From Ruegeria sp. R13_0 (GTDB taxonomy: Bacteria; Pseudomonadota; Alphaproteobacteria; Rhodobacterales; Rhodobacteraceae), in the NCBI RefSeq assembly GCF_017743995.1, contig NZ_JAGHRB010000005.1, forward strand, positions 62,001 through 126,000: a stretch of 64,000 nt of DNA, in the 5' to 3' direction. The translations under genes and the position numbers were made by a program. Under the pieces are notes generated by a model. The model saw only the letters and a list, made by a program, of their open reading frames with translations, did not search any database and was not told where the DNA came from. Below, in pieces: positions 52,177-61,408 of this stretch. How positions within the stretch are numbered: position 1 is the first letter of the stretch; the number at the start of each line of letters is the position of its first letter.

Positions 52177-53889
52177 GTGGTTTCCCTGGTTCGTCGCGTG
52201 GCACTGGCCGCGCTGCTTTCATCCTCGGTCGCAATCCCGGCATTTTCGGATACCGGGTCCGGGGCCTATCTGGCCGGGCGTCAGGCAATCTACGAAAACG
52301 ACTATGCCGCCGCCGAAAGGTATTATGCGCAGGCGTTGCGGTCTGATCCGCAGAACGCCTTGCTGTTGGAAAGCGTGGTTGTCGCCCGGCTGGCGCTGGG
52401 CGAGGTTGAGCGCGCATTGCCCATCGCCCAGACCATTGAAGAGATTGGCCTGCCAAGCCAGGCAGCCCGGATTGCCATTGCTGCAAATCTGATCGCCGAG
52501 GGCGATTGGGAGACCCTGCTGTCTCGTGATCCCGAAACGCAGGGCGTTGGCCCCTTGGTCGATGGGCTGATGACTGCATGGGCCTACCTTGGTCAGGGTG
52601 AGATGACCAAGGCGATGGAGCAGTTCGACACGGTCACTACCCAGGAAGGTCTGCGCGAGTTTGCCCTCTATCACAAAGCGATGGCCCTGGCGTCGATTGG
52701 TGATTTCGAAGGGGCCGAAGCGATTTTCGCAGCCGATGACGGGGTTGTGGCCCGGTTCACCCGCCGCGCCGCGTTAGCCCGGACCGAGGTTCTGTCGCAG
52801 CTTGACCGGAATGAGGACGCTCTGACCTTCCTGGCCGATGTGTTTCAGGCCGGAAGCGATCCGTCGATCACAGATTACACAAGCCGATTGTCAGACGGTG
52901 AAACACTGCCCTTCACCCATGTAAGAACGGCGCAAGACGGCATGGCCGAGATCTTCTTTTCGGTGGGTGCCGCGTTGAATGACGAGGCCGCGCCGGACTA
53001 CGTGCTGCTCTATGCCCGCACGGCCAGCTTCCTGCGGCCCGATCACGTCGACGCCCTTTTGATGAGCGCTGAGCTTCTGTCGGAACTCAACCAGCTTGAT
53101 CTTGCGGTCGAAGCATATCGCGCGGTTCCAAAGGACAGCACCGATCACCACGTGGCCGAACTGGGCCGGGCCGATGTTCTGGGGCAATCCGGTAAAACCG
53201 ACGCGGCGGTTGAGGTTCTCCAATCGCTGGCTGCGGAAAAGCCTGATCTGCCCAGTGTTCATGTCGCTTTGGCCGATCTGCAGCGCCGTGAGGAGAACTA
53301 CGCCGCCGCGGTTGATTCCTACAACACCGCAATTGATCTGGCGGAGGGTGTCTCGGCCGCGAATTGGTTCCTGCACTACGCGCGCGGGATTTCTCATGAG
53401 CGCCTCAAGCAATGGGATCAGGCCGAAGCCGATTTCCGTCGCGCGCTTGAGCTGAACCCGGATCAGCCGCAAGTTCTGAACTATCTGGGCTACTCCTTGG
53501 TCGAACGGCGCGAAAAACTCGATGAGGCGCTGGACATGATCGAACGCGCCGTCGCGGCTCGCCCCGACAGTGGCTATATCGTTGACAGTCTGGGCTGGGT
53601 CCTGTTCCGCCTTGGTCGCTATGGCGAAGCGGTCGAGCATATGGAGCGCGCGGTTGAGCTGATGCCGGTGGATCCGGTGGTCAACGACCATCTGGGCGAC
53701 GTCTACTGGGCCGTCGGACGCGCCCGCGAAGCTGAGTTCCAGTGGAAACGGGCTCTGTCCTTTGTTGATCCCGAAGACACCGATGGTGAGGCTGATCCCG
53801 AACGCATCCGACGCAAGCTCGAGGTCGGTCTGGATACGGTTCTTTCCGAAGAGGGCGCGGATCCGTTGAAGGTTGCCAATGGCAACTAG
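52177..53889 (+). CDS. Exported TPR-repeat protein
   Basis: 570 aa. Signal peptide of about 24 residues (VRRVA LAALLSSSVAIPAFS). At least eight tetratricopeptide units follow, clearest in NYAAAVDSYNTAIDLA, WDQAEADFRRALELNPDQP, LDEALDMIERAVAARPDSG and YGEAVEHMERAVELMP. A periplasmic scaffold protein; partner unknown. GTG at 52177 is chosen for its spacing from AGGCAGG; TTG at 52174 is also in frame. Overlaps ispE by 11 bp. Confidence 0.88.
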   Translation: MVSLVRRVALAALLSSSVAIPAFSDTGSGAYLAGRQAIYENDYAAAERYYAQALRSDPQNALLLESVVVARLALGEVERALPIAQTIEEIGLPSQAARIAIAANLIAEGDWETLLSRDPETQGVGPLVDGLMTAWAYLGQGEMTKAMEQFDTVTTQEGLREFALYHKAMALASIGDFEGAEAIFAADDGVVARFTRRAALARTEVLSQLDRNEDALTFLADVFQAGSDPSITDYTSRLSDGETLPFTHVRTAQDGMAEIFFSVGAALNDEAAPDYVLLYARTASFLRPDHVDALLMSAELLSELNQLDLAVEAYRAVPKDSTDHHVAELGRADVLGQSGKTDAAVEVLQSLAAEKPDLPSVHVALADLQRREENYAAAVDSYNTAIDLAEGVSAANWFLHYARGISHERLKQWDQAEADFRRALELNPDQPQVLNYLGYSLVERREKLDEALDMIERAVAARPDSGYIVDSLGWVLFRLGRYGEAVEHMERAVELMPVDPVVNDHLGDVYWAVGRAREAEFQWKRALSFVDPEDTDGEADPERIRRKLEVGLDTVLSEEGADPLKVANGN

Positions 53890-54700
53890 CGCCTTTGCGC
53901 CCGCCAAGGTCAATCTAACCCTGCATGTCACCGGCCAGCGCGCCGATGGCTATCATCTGTTGGATTCGCTGGTGGCCTTTGCCGACATTGGCGATCAGTT
54001 GGCGTTTGAGCCGGGCGCAGACCTGTCGATCTCGGTGGGCGGAGAGCATGCTGCCGGGGTTCCGACGGACAGCCGAAATCTCGTCTGGAAAGCGGCCGAG
54101 GGCACCGGGTGGACGGGCCATGTCACGTTGAACAAGGCGCTGCCTCATGGCGGCGGCATTGGCGGAGGGTCTTCGGACGCGGCTGCCATGCTGCGCCAGG
54201 CAGCGGCGCAAGGGATTGATATCCCACCACATCTTCCGGCCGCGTTAGGGGCTGATATACCGGTTTGCATGGTGGCCGAGGCCGCGCGGATGCGGGGAAT
54301 TGGCGAAATGGTGGATCGGATCGCTTTGCCCTCATTGCCCGCTCTTCTGGTCAATCCGGGTGTCGAGGTTCCGACCGGATCGGTCTTTAACGCTATGTCG
54401 TCGCGGGACAATCCAGGCTTGCCGGATCAAGTCCCCTCATTCGCAGGCGTGGAAGACTGCGCCGCTTGGCTTTCCGACCAAAGAAACGACCTAGAACAAC
54501 CCGCCATAAGCCAGTCCCCGCAAATCGGGCGCGTGTTGGAAGAGTTGGCGGACACGAGGGATGTGCTGTTGGTCCGAATGTCGGGGTCAGGGTCGACCTG
54601 TTTTGCGCTCTATCCGTCGATGAAGGCCGCGCATTTCGCAGCCTATGAGATCGGCGCGGCCCAGCCCGATTGGTGGTGCTGCGCAACCAGCCTCAGTTGA
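53879..54700 (+). CDS. ispE: 4-diphosphocytidyl-2-C-methyl-D-erythritol kinase
   Basis: 273 aa GHMP kinase of the MEP isoprenoid pathway. FAPAKVNLTLHVTGQRADGY at the N-terminus, PHGGGIGGGSSDAAA ATP loop, and VLLVRMSGSGSTCFALY. Overlap with the TPR gene suggests co-expression. Its end overlaps the polyprenyl synthase stop. Confidence 0.96.
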   Translation: MATSAFAPAKVNLTLHVTGQRADGYHLLDSLVAFADIGDQLAFEPGADLSISVGGEHAAGVPTDSRNLVWKAAEGTGWTGHVTLNKALPHGGGIGGGSSDAAAMLRQAAAQGIDIPPHLPAALGADIPVCMVAEAARMRGIGEMVDRIALPSLPALLVNPGVEVPTGSVFNAMSSRDNPGLPDQVPSFAGVEDCAAWLSDQRNDLEQPAISQSPQIGRVLEELADTRDVLLVRMSGSGSTCFALYPSMKAAHFAAYEIGAAQPDWWCCATSLS

Positions 54701-55691
54701 GGCGCGAGACCACGTAGTCGGCCAGATCGCGCAGCAGAGTGCGGATTTCGTGATCAGGCAGAACCTCGAGCGAGGCTTTGGCTTTTTTCGCCCAACCAAA
54801 CGCATCCTGACGGGTCGCCTCGAGCGTCTGGTATTTGTTCATCAGACCAAGCGCATGCTCCAGATCGCCGTCCTGCTGGCGGCCTTTCTCGATCGTACGT
54901 TCCCAGAAGATACGCTCATCTGTTGTTGCCTGCGCAACGGCCTTGATCACAGGCAGGGTCAGTTTGCGCTCGCGGAAATCGTCGCCCACATTCTTGCCGG
55001 TTGCCTTGCTATCACCCTGATAATCCAGAAGATCGTCGGCGATTTGGAAGGCAATGCCCAGGGCATCGCCATAGTCGAACAGAGCTTTGACCTGCGCGTC
55101 TGAGGCTTCCGCAATCACGCCGCCAACCTCGGTCGCTGCGGAAAACAAAGCCGCGGTCTTGCCGCGTACGACCTGCAGATAGATGCTCTCATCCGTGTTC
55201 AGATCGGTGGCGGCGGTCATCTGCAGCACCTCGCCTTCAGCAATCGTGGCCGAGGCATTGGCGAGGATGTCCAGAACGCGTAGCGATCCGGTTTCAACCA
55301 TCAACTGGAAGCTGCGGGAAAACAGATAGTCGCCCACCAACACGCTGGATTTGTTGTCCCACAACAGGTTCGCCGTAGGCCGCCCGCGTCGCTGGGCGCT
55401 TTCGTCTACCACATCGTCATGCAACAGGGTCGCGGTGTGAATGAACTCGACCGTCGCGGCAAGACGCACGTGATGTTCGCCGGTATAATCAAACAACCGC
55501 GCCGCCGCCAATGTCAGCATCGGGCGCAGGCGCTTACCACCCGCTTCGACCAGATGCGCGGTCACCTCGGGGATACGGGGCGCGTGTTCGGACGCCATCC
55601 GGGTCCGGATCAGCGTATTCACCGCCTCCATTTCGCCGGTCAACATTTCGGCCAGCCGTTCGTGCGGCTTCGAGATTGTGCTGATGCCCAT
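54693..55691 (-). CDS. ispB: Polyprenyl diphosphate synthase (ubiquinone side chain)
   Basis: 332 aa. Two aspartate-rich motifs: LLHDDVVDESAQRRG and IADDLLDYQGD; GGKRLRPMLTLAAARL begins the fold. Condenses isopentenyl units to the long tail of ubiquinone (deca- or octaprenyl). ATG at 55691 with AGGAG upstream; a GTG one codon earlier is too close. Complete. Confidence 0.95.
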   Translation of the reverse strand: MGISTISKPHERLAEMLTGEMEAVNTLIRTRMASEHAPRIPEVTAHLVEAGGKRLRPMLTLAAARLFDYTGEHHVRLAATVEFIHTATLLHDDVVDESAQRRGRPTANLLWDNKSSVLVGDYLFSRSFQLMVETGSLRVLDILANASATIAEGEVLQMTAATDLNTDESIYLQVVRGKTAALFSAATEVGGVIAEASDAQVKALFDYGDALGIAFQIADDLLDYQGDSKATGKNVGDDFRERKLTLPVIKAVAQATTDERIFWERTIEKGRQQDGDLEHALGLMNKYQTLEATRQDAFGWAKKAKASLEVLPDHEIRTLLRDLADYVVSRLN

Positions 55692-55747
55692 CACACTCCT
55701 GATACAAGGCTCGACTTTCGCCTTGCCTTGCCCTTACATCCATCCCC

Positions 55748-55963
55748 ATGAAAGAACTATTGCGCAGCACCGATCCGACAATCCTGGCCTTTGCATCCGC
55801 TCTTCTTGAGGGCGAGGATATAGACTGCTTTCAGATGGACGTAAATATGAGCATCCTCGAAGGCGGTATCGGAATCTTCCCCCGTCGTCTGATGGTTCGC
55901 GCCGATGACCTGAGCCGCGCAGAGCGTGTGATGCGCGACAACGAGATCCCGCTGGGGCGATGA
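55748..55963 (+). CDS. DUF2007 small protein
   Basis: 71 aa. MKELLRSTDPTILAFASALL and RRLMVRADDLSRAERVM match the DUF2007 pattern. Cytoplasmic; role unknown. ATGA overlap with the methyltransferase gene. Confidence 0.88.
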   Translation: MKELLRSTDPTILAFASALLEGEDIDCFQMDVNMSILEGGIGIFPRRLMVRADDLSRAERVMRDNEIPLGR

Positions 55964-56739
55964 CCGGGTTCAAGGAGGATGAGCTGAGCCGGAATGATTT
56001 CCTCGGCGGGCGGCTGCGTCTATGGCAACCTGTATCTGGTTATAGAGCGGGCGTAGACCCTGTTTTGCTGGCGGCCAGCGTACCTGCGACCAGCGGCCAA
56101 TCGGTGCTGGAGCTTGGCTGCGGGGCAGGTGCTGCAATCTTGTGCCTTGCGACACGGGTCCCCGGATTGGACCTGTGCGGTGTTGAACTGCAAGCGGCCT
56201 ATGCGGATCTGGCCCGCCGCAATGCCGCCGATAACAATATGGTGTTGGAGGTCGTTTCCGCTGATCTGACCGAGCTGCCCTCCGATCTGAAGCAGCGCCA
56301 ATTCGACCATGTCATCGCCAACCCGCCCTACTATCGCGCAGGCGCGCATAGCGCAGCCATGGACCGGGGGCGCAGTGTGGCTTTGGGAGAGCAGACGCCT
56401 CTGGGTGATTGGATTGGTGTCGCGGCCAAACGACTGGCCCCGCGCGGCTATCTGCACATGATCCAAAAGGCGGATCGCCTGCATGATATGCTTTTGGCCT
56501 GTCAGGGGCGTCTGGGCTCAATCGAAGTGCTGCCGCTTGCGGCCCGCATGGGGCGAGAGGCCGAGCTTGTGATTCTACGGGCCCGCAAAGGCGGGCGGGC
56601 GGCGTTCCGGCTGCATGCTCCGGTCATCCTGCATGCGGGTCAACGGCACGAGCGCGACGGTGACAGCTATACGCCGGAACTCTCGGATGTGCTGCGGCAG
56701 GGCGCTTCGTTGGGGCCGTTTCACGTCAATCGGCAATGA
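55960..56739 (+). CDS. N6-adenine methyltransferase, TrmN6/YfiC type
   Basis: 259 aa. LELGCGAGAAILCLA SAM loop and VIANPPYYR, the NPPY active site of N6-adenine methyltransferases; LWQPVSGYRAGVDPVLLAAS is the family opening. Likely tRNA1(Val) A37 modification. Confidence 0.9.
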   Translation: MTGFKEDELSRNDFLGGRLRLWQPVSGYRAGVDPVLLAASVPATSGQSVLELGCGAGAAILCLATRVPGLDLCGVELQAAYADLARRNAADNNMVLEVVSADLTELPSDLKQRQFDHVIANPPYYRAGAHSAAMDRGRSVALGEQTPLGDWIGVAAKRLAPRGYLHMIQKADRLHDMLLACQGRLGSIEVLPLAARMGREAELVILRARKGGRAAFRLHAPVILHAGQRHERDGDSYTPELSDVLRQGASLGPFHVNRQ

Positions 56740-56816
56740 CCAGCCGAATTTGTCGGATTTATCACGTTTTCTTCGCGTCTGCGGCGTGACAGGGTGGAAA
56801 CGATATGCTCAACTTC

Positions 56817-56839
56817 TTACGTGACATCTAGACACGTAA
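56817..56839. repeat. Inverted repeat upstream of the YdcH-family gene
   Basis: TTACGTG (56817-56823) and CACGTAA (56833-56839) around 9 nt, ending 16 bp before the ATG. It could be an operator or a leader hairpin. Confidence 0.4.
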
Positions 56840-56855
56840 ACCAAGGAGGATCGCC

Positions 56856-57020
56856 ATGAGCGTGAGCGCACATCTGACGGAACTGAAGAAGAAGCACGAA
56901 TCTCTCGGTCTCGAAGTGGAACAAGCTCAACGCGCGCCAGGCATTGATGATCTTCATATTGCCCAGCTAAAGAAACAGAAGCTAAGGCTGAAGGAAGAGA
57001 TCGAGCGCTTATCGACCTAA
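56856..57020 (+). CDS. YdcH/DUF465 small protein
   Basis: 54 aa. MSVSAHLTELKKKHESLGLE then HIAQLKKQKLRLKEEIERL is the DUF465 helical hairpin. AAGGAGG precedes the ATG. Function unknown. Convergent with and overlapping the EamA gene by 4 bp. Confidence 0.9.
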   Translation: MSVSAHLTELKKKHESLGLEVEQAQRAPGIDDLHIAQLKKQKLRLKEEIERLST

Positions 57021-57883
57021 CCTTTAAGACTGGCGCGCGCCGCAACCAAGGCCCCGCCGGTGATCAAGACCGCCGCGATCGCCAATGTCCACGTCGGCAT
57101 GGCGATCCCGGCAAAAACCAGAACCACGGTAGACAGTAAAGGCGCCGCGTAAGAGCTGGTGCCCAGCATCTGAATGTCGCCCTGCTTGACCCCGATATCC
57201 CAGACATAGAACGCCAGACCGACCGGTCCCAGACCAAGGGCCAGTGTCGATATCCAGCTTAGCGTGGTGTCCGGCCAGACCGGTGCCTCAAGCGCGAAAT
57301 GCAGGCCCCATGAGGCAATCGCCGTGAACACGCAGAACACCGCGACCGAGCTTGTGGGCGTTTCCCCCAGTTTCCGCGACAATACGGAGTAGCCTGACCA
57401 TGTCAGTGCGCATAGGAACGCCAGCGCATATCCCGGCAGGTGGTCGGCTTGAAACCCGGCGCTGCCGCCTCCGGTGATGATCAGCGCAGCCCCGGCAAAG
57501 CCCAAACAGGCCCCGATCAGGTGGCCAGCGCGCAGATTTTCTCCGGGCAACAAGCCCGAGAACAGGACGATAAGCAGTGGCCAGAGATAGGCGATCAGCC
57601 CTGCTTCGGCCGCCGGGGCCATCCGAAGGGCCGAGAAGTATAGAGCATGGTAGCCAAACAGACCCACCGTTCCAAAGGCGTAGACTTTCCAACTGATGCG
57701 GCGCAGCTGGGATAATCCGCCCGATCGCCACGTCCAGACAAGCCCCAAAGTACCGCCGATACTGAAGCAGATCGCATTCAGCAGCAGAGGCGGCGTTGGG
57801 GTTGACCCGACCGTGAACAGGGCCAGCAGCGCCCAAAGCAAAACCGCAATGAAGCCGATGACGGTGGCGCGTTGTCTGGTCAT
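57017..57883 (-). CDS. EamA/DMT-family exporter, YddG-like
   Basis: 288 aa, about ten membrane helices. ALLALFTVGSTPTPPLLLNA, AAEAGLIAYLWPLLIVLFSG and GTSSYAAPLLSTVVL are typical of aromatic amino-acid exporter relatives. Substrate unknown. ATGA overlap with the LysR gene upstream. Confidence 0.88.
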   Translation of the reverse strand: MTRQRATVIGFIAVLLWALLALFTVGSTPTPPLLLNAICFSIGGTLGLVWTWRSGGLSQLRRISWKVYAFGTVGLFGYHALYFSALRMAPAAEAGLIAYLWPLLIVLFSGLLPGENLRAGHLIGACLGFAGAALIITGGGSAGFQADHLPGYALAFLCALTWSGYSVLSRKLGETPTSSVAVFCVFTAIASWGLHFALEAPVWPDTTLSWISTLALGLGPVGLAFYVWDIGVKQGDIQMLGTSSYAAPLLSTVVLVFAGIAMPTWTLAIAAVLITGGALVAARASLKG

Positions 57884-58827
57884 GTGGATGAGGCGTCTTC
57901 TACAGGAACGATGGTGAATTCATCCGAGATATGAGCGGTTTTTTCAATCTCCGCAACAAACCAATCGCGAAACGCTGCGACCTGAGGCCGGTTCTCCGCT
58001 CCGGGCAGACAGAGAAAGCGAAAGCGACCTTTGGTCTCAATGGCCGTTTTGAATGGCGCGACCAGCCGCCCCTCCATCATGTCCTTGATGATCATCGCTC
58101 GTCGCCCCAAGGCCACACCCACTCCGGCGACAGCCGCGTCAATCGCGTGGTCTGCGTTGGAAAAATGCGCCCCGTGGGTCGGCGTGAACTCGACGCCAAC
58201 AGCTCGGAACCACGTCGGCCAATCTGCCGGAGGTTTCAAAAACGCAATCGAATCGTCATGAATCAGAGGCGCGTCACGCAGGCTTTCGGGAGTTGTGAAC
58301 TCGGCGGCCAATTCGGGTGTCATGACAGGGGTCAGCCACTCTTTACGAACCGGTAGGCAATAGAGCCCATCATCCCCGCCATAGCCAAACCGGATCGCGA
58401 CATCCACGTCATCCCTCTCAAGGTCCATATTGCGCAGGGTGGCCGAAAACCTCAGGTCAATTTCGGGATGGGCGCGGGCAAAATCGTAAAGGCGCGGAGC
58501 CAGCCATTTGGCCGTCAGCGCAGGACCGGCCGTCACGGTGAGGGTGGTGTTGTCCTGAAGCCTGCGTGTTGCGGCCCACGCGGCTTTGAGCGACGCAAAC
58601 CCCTCGGCAGCCCCTGGGGCAAGCGCTTTTCCGGCCTCTGTCAACTCGACCGCGCGGTTCAGGCGGCGAAACAGCGGGTGGCCCAAATGGTCCTCAAGCG
58701 ATTTGATCTGGAAGGACAGCGCCGCGGGCGTGACGTTCAACTCGTCTGCGGCCTTGGCGAACGACATGTGCCGCGCGGCAGCGTCAAAGGCGCGCAAAGC
58801 GGTGAGAGTGGGAAGGCGATCACTCAT
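57880..58827 (-). CDS. LysR-family regulator, GcvA type
   Basis: 315 aa. Helix-turn-helix FDAAARHMSFAKAADELNVT, LEDHLGHPLFRR; substrate-binding domain includes LRFSATLRNMDLERDDVDVA. Co-translated with the exporter; likely controls it and possibly the divergent small gene at 58939. Confidence 0.92.
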   Translation of the reverse strand: MSDRLPTLTALRAFDAAARHMSFAKAADELNVTPAALSFQIKSLEDHLGHPLFRRLNRAVELTEAGKALAPGAAEGFASLKAAWAATRRLQDNTTLTVTAGPALTAKWLAPRLYDFARAHPEIDLRFSATLRNMDLERDDVDVAIRFGYGGDDGLYCLPVRKEWLTPVMTPELAAEFTTPESLRDAPLIHDDSIAFLKPPADWPTWFRAVGVEFTPTHGAHFSNADHAIDAAVAGVGVALGRRAMIIKDMMEGRLVAPFKTAIETKGRFRFLCLPGAENRPQVAAFRDWFVAEIEKTAHISDEFTIVPVEDASST

Positions 58828-58938
58828 GTCACTTAAGTAATACTTATCTGAATGCTTGAAAACTCTCGTTTGTGCCTTTTCCCATCACGGGTCATGTTTA
58901 GGGCAAGTCAAGTTCCGCTTTAGCAAAGGGGATCCGCC

Positions 58939-59049
58939 ATGATTGAGATGTCAACAAACCCGTCCGTCCAGATTGCAATTCGTCGTGCCCATGAAGAGCG
59001 CAGCAGGCTTGTTCACAAAGTTCTGGGATGGGTGTTTGGTTCCCGCTGA
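58939..59049 (+). CDS. Small basic protein, unknown (possible DUF1127-like)
   Basis: 36 aa, MIEMSTNPSVQIAIRRAHEE then RSRLVHKVLGWVFGSR. AAAGGGG about 8 nt before the ATG, stop followed 33 bp later by a strong terminator. Amphipathic, arginine-rich helix. Divergent from the LysR gene. Family not recognised with certainty. Confidence 0.65.
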   Translation: MIEMSTNPSVQIAIRRAHEERSRLVHKVLGWVFGSR

Positions 59050-59081
59050 CCGCAGCGCGCGCGGACTTACGGGATAAAGAA

Positions 59082-59112
59082 GGGCCGGTCCAAAAGGACC
59101 GGCCCGTTTTCG
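59082..59112. terminator. Bidirectional terminator between the small gene and phbB
   Basis: Perfect 10-bp stem GGGCCGGTCC/GGACCGGCCC (59082-59091 with 59096-59105), AAAA loop, GTTTTCGTT after it on the plus strand and TTCTTTAT on the minus strand. Confidence 0.9.
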
Positions 59113-59127
59113 TTCAGTGCGTTGAAA

Positions 59128-59850
59128 TCAGACGAAGAACTGAGCGCCGTTGGCCGAGATGGTCGACCCATTGATGAACTGCGAATCGTCGGACGCCAGG
59201 AAGGCGACGCAGCGCGCGATTTCCTCTGGCTCACCCAATCGGCCGGCCGGAATCTGGCCGATGATCGACTCGCGGACCTTTTCAGGCACAGCCATAACCA
59301 TTTCGGTGGCGATGTAGCCGGGGCAGATCGCATTGGCGGTGATACCGGCACGCGCGCCTTCCTGCGCCAGCGACTTCACGATACCCAGATCGCCCGCTTT
59401 GGTCGCCGCATAGTTCACCTGAGCGAACTGGCCTTTCTGACCGTTGATCGAGCTGATGACGATGACGCGGCCAAACTTACGCTCGCGCATGCCGGGCCAG
59501 ATGGGGTGTACGGTGTTGAACACGCCGGTCAGGTTGGTGTCGATGACCTGATGCCACTGTTCAGGCGTCATCTTGTGGAAGGGCGCGTCGCGTGTGACGC
59601 CCGCATTAGCTACGACGATGTCGATGGGGCCGACTTCGGCCTCGACCTTTTCGATACCCGCTTTGGATTCGTCATAGTCGGCCACGTTCCACTTGTAAGT
59701 GGCGATGCCGGTTTCCTCGGTGAATTTTGCAGCGGCTTCGTCATTCCCCGCATAGGTGGCGGCAACATTGTATCCTTCGGCCTTGAGCGCCTTGGAAATT
59801 GCTGCGCCGATGCCGCGAGATCCGCCGGTTACGAGTGCTGTACGTGCCAT
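59128..59850 (-). CDS. phbB: Acetoacetyl-CoA reductase
   Basis: 240 aa SDR. VTGGSRGIGAAISKALK, VISSINGQKGQFAQVNYAAT with the Ser-Tyr-Lys set, and TANAICPGYIATEMV. NADPH-dependent reduction of acetoacetyl-CoA to (R)-3-hydroxybutyryl-CoA for polyhydroxybutyrate. ATG at 59850 with GGAGGAG upstream. Follows phbA on the same strand. Confidence 0.95.
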   Translation of the reverse strand: MARTALVTGGSRGIGAAISKALKAEGYNVAATYAGNDEAAAKFTEETGIATYKWNVADYDESKAGIEKVEAEVGPIDIVVANAGVTRDAPFHKMTPEQWHQVIDTNLTGVFNTVHPIWPGMRERKFGRVIVISSINGQKGQFAQVNYAATKAGDLGIVKSLAQEGARAGITANAICPGYIATEMVMAVPEKVRESIIGQIPAGRLGEPEEIARCVAFLASDDSQFINGSTISANGAQFFV

Positions 59851-59990
59851 GGATGACTCCTCCAATTTTGGTCGTCTTGGTAATTCTGTTACTCTGAGAG
59901 AGAGTGTTGCGCAATATCGTTTCGTGTTCGATCTTGTCTTTCTGTCTGGCGATATTGTCGCAGCGGTTGTGTAAAGCTTGATTGTAACAA

Positions 59991-60017
59991 AAAAGGGCGC
60001 CCAGTGGACGCCCTTTT
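59991..60017 (-). terminator. Terminator of phbA
   Basis: Stem AAAAGGGCG/CGCCCTTTT (59991-59999 with 60009-60017), 9-nt loop; on the minus strand it is followed by TTTTTTGTT. It lies 20 bp past the phbA stop, so phbB may also need its own promoter in 59866-59988. Confidence 0.8.
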
Positions 60018-60037
60018 CTATTTAGATGTCAACGCAC

Positions 60038-61213
60038 TTAGTCGCGCTCCACGCAGAGGGCGACACCCATGCCGCCACCGATGCAGAGGGTGGCCAGCCC
60101 CTTCTTGGCATCACGGCGCTTCATTTCGAATAGCAGCGTGTTCAGAACCCGGCAGCCGGATGCTCCGATCGGGTGGCCGATGGCAATTGCGCCACCGTTC
60201 ACGTTCACAATCGACGGGTCCCAGCCCATGTCTTTGTTCACGGCGCAGGCCTGCGCGGCAAAGGCTTCGTTGGCTTCGACCAGATCCAGATCGTCAACCG
60301 ACCAACCTGCTTTCTCCAACGCTTTACGCGACGCATAGATCGGGCCAACGCCCATGATCGACGGGTCGAGACCGGCAGTCGCGTAGGATGCGATACGGGC
60401 CAGAGGTTCAATCCCGCGCTTTTCGGCGTTTTCAGCCGACATCAGCAGGGTCGCGGCGGCACCGTCATTCAGGCCCGAAGCGTTGGCGGCCGTGACCGAG
60501 CCGTCCTTGGTGAAGGCCGGGCGCAGTTTGGCCATTGCTTCCATTGTCGCGCCGTGACGGATGTATTCGTCCTTATCCATCACGATGTCGCCCTTGCGGG
60601 TTTTGATGGTAAAAGGAACGATCTCATCTGCGAACTTGCCCGCGTTTTGCGCGGCTTCGGCCTTGTTCTGCGAGGCAACGGCGAATTCGTCCTGCATGTC
60701 ACGGCTGATCTGCCATTTCTCGGCGACGTTCTCAGCCGTCTGACCCATGTGATAGCCGTTGAAAGCGTCCCACAGACCGTCGCGGATCATAGTGTCGATA
60801 TATTTCATGTCGCCCATCTTGTGACCGGCGCGCAGAGCGGCGGCATGGGGCGACAGGGTCATGTTCTCCTGACCACCGGCGGCGACGATCTCGGCATCGC
60901 CCAGTTGGATATGCTGCGCCCCCAAGGCAACGGCGCGCAAGCCCGAGCCGCATACCTGGTTGATGCCCCAAGCCGCGCTTTCCTGCGGCAGACCGGCATT
61001 GATATGGGCCTGGCGTGCGGGGTTCTGCCCCTGAGCGGCGGTCAGAACCTGACCCATGATGGTTTCGCTGACTTCGCCTTTGTCGACGCCGGCGCGTTCG
61101 ACGACGGCTTCGAGGACGGCAGCGCCCAGATCATGCGCGGGGGTATTGGCAAACGAGCCGCCAAAGCTGCCCACACCTGTGCGTGCGGCGGATGCGATTA
61201 CTACATTGGTCAT
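60038..61213 (-). CDS. phbA: Acetyl-CoA acetyltransferase (beta-ketothiolase)
   Basis: 391 aa. Nucleophile cysteine in [16 protein letters not shown] (about residue 88), [18 protein letters not shown] with His and Cys of the active site. Condenses two acetyl-CoA to acetoacetyl-CoA for PHB. AAAGGAC precedes the ATG. A PhaR-type site lies 125 bp upstream. Confidence 0.96.
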   Translation of the reverse strand: MTNVVIASAARTGVGSFGGSFANTPAHDLGAAVLEAVVERAGVDKGEVSETIMGQVLTAAQGQNPARQAHINAGLPQESAAWGINQVCGSGLRAVALGAQHIQLGDAEIVAAGGQENMTLSPHAAALRAGHKMGDMKYIDTMIRDGLWDAFNGYHMGQTAENVAEKWQISRDMQDEFAVASQNKAEAAQNAGKFADEIVPFTIKTRKGDIVMDKDEYIRHGATMEAMAKLRPAFTKDGSVTAANASGLNDGAAATLLMSAENAEKRGIEPLARIASYATAGLDPSIMGVGPIYASRKALEKAGWSVDDLDLVEANEAFAAQACAVNKDMGWDPSIVNVNGGAIAIGHPIGASGCRVLNTLLFEMKRRDAKKGLATLCIGGGMGVALCVERD

Positions 61214-61336
61214 ATAATTTGTCCTTTACCGTCGTGGTCCAGCGGGAAATGTGACGACGCGGACCGCAGAGGGCCTCCTCTGCCCGTACCAGAGCGCCAA
61301 TTTCTCCCCCCTCTAGTGCCTTCTGCAATAGCGTAA

Positions 61337-61352
61337 TGCTGCACTTGCAGCA
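61337..61352. promoter_or_regulatory. PhaR-type operator upstream of phbA
   Basis: TGCTGCA-CT-TGCAGCA is a perfect dyad containing CTGC-N4-GCAG, the site described for the PHB repressor PhaR of Paracoccus. It lies in the 195-bp gap between phbA and the EAL gene. Confidence 0.6.
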
Positions 61353-61408
61353 ACGGACAGCTTGCCTCAGGCGGCAATCGGGCAGGTATTCGCGCGGCAG
61401 TGGCCCAA

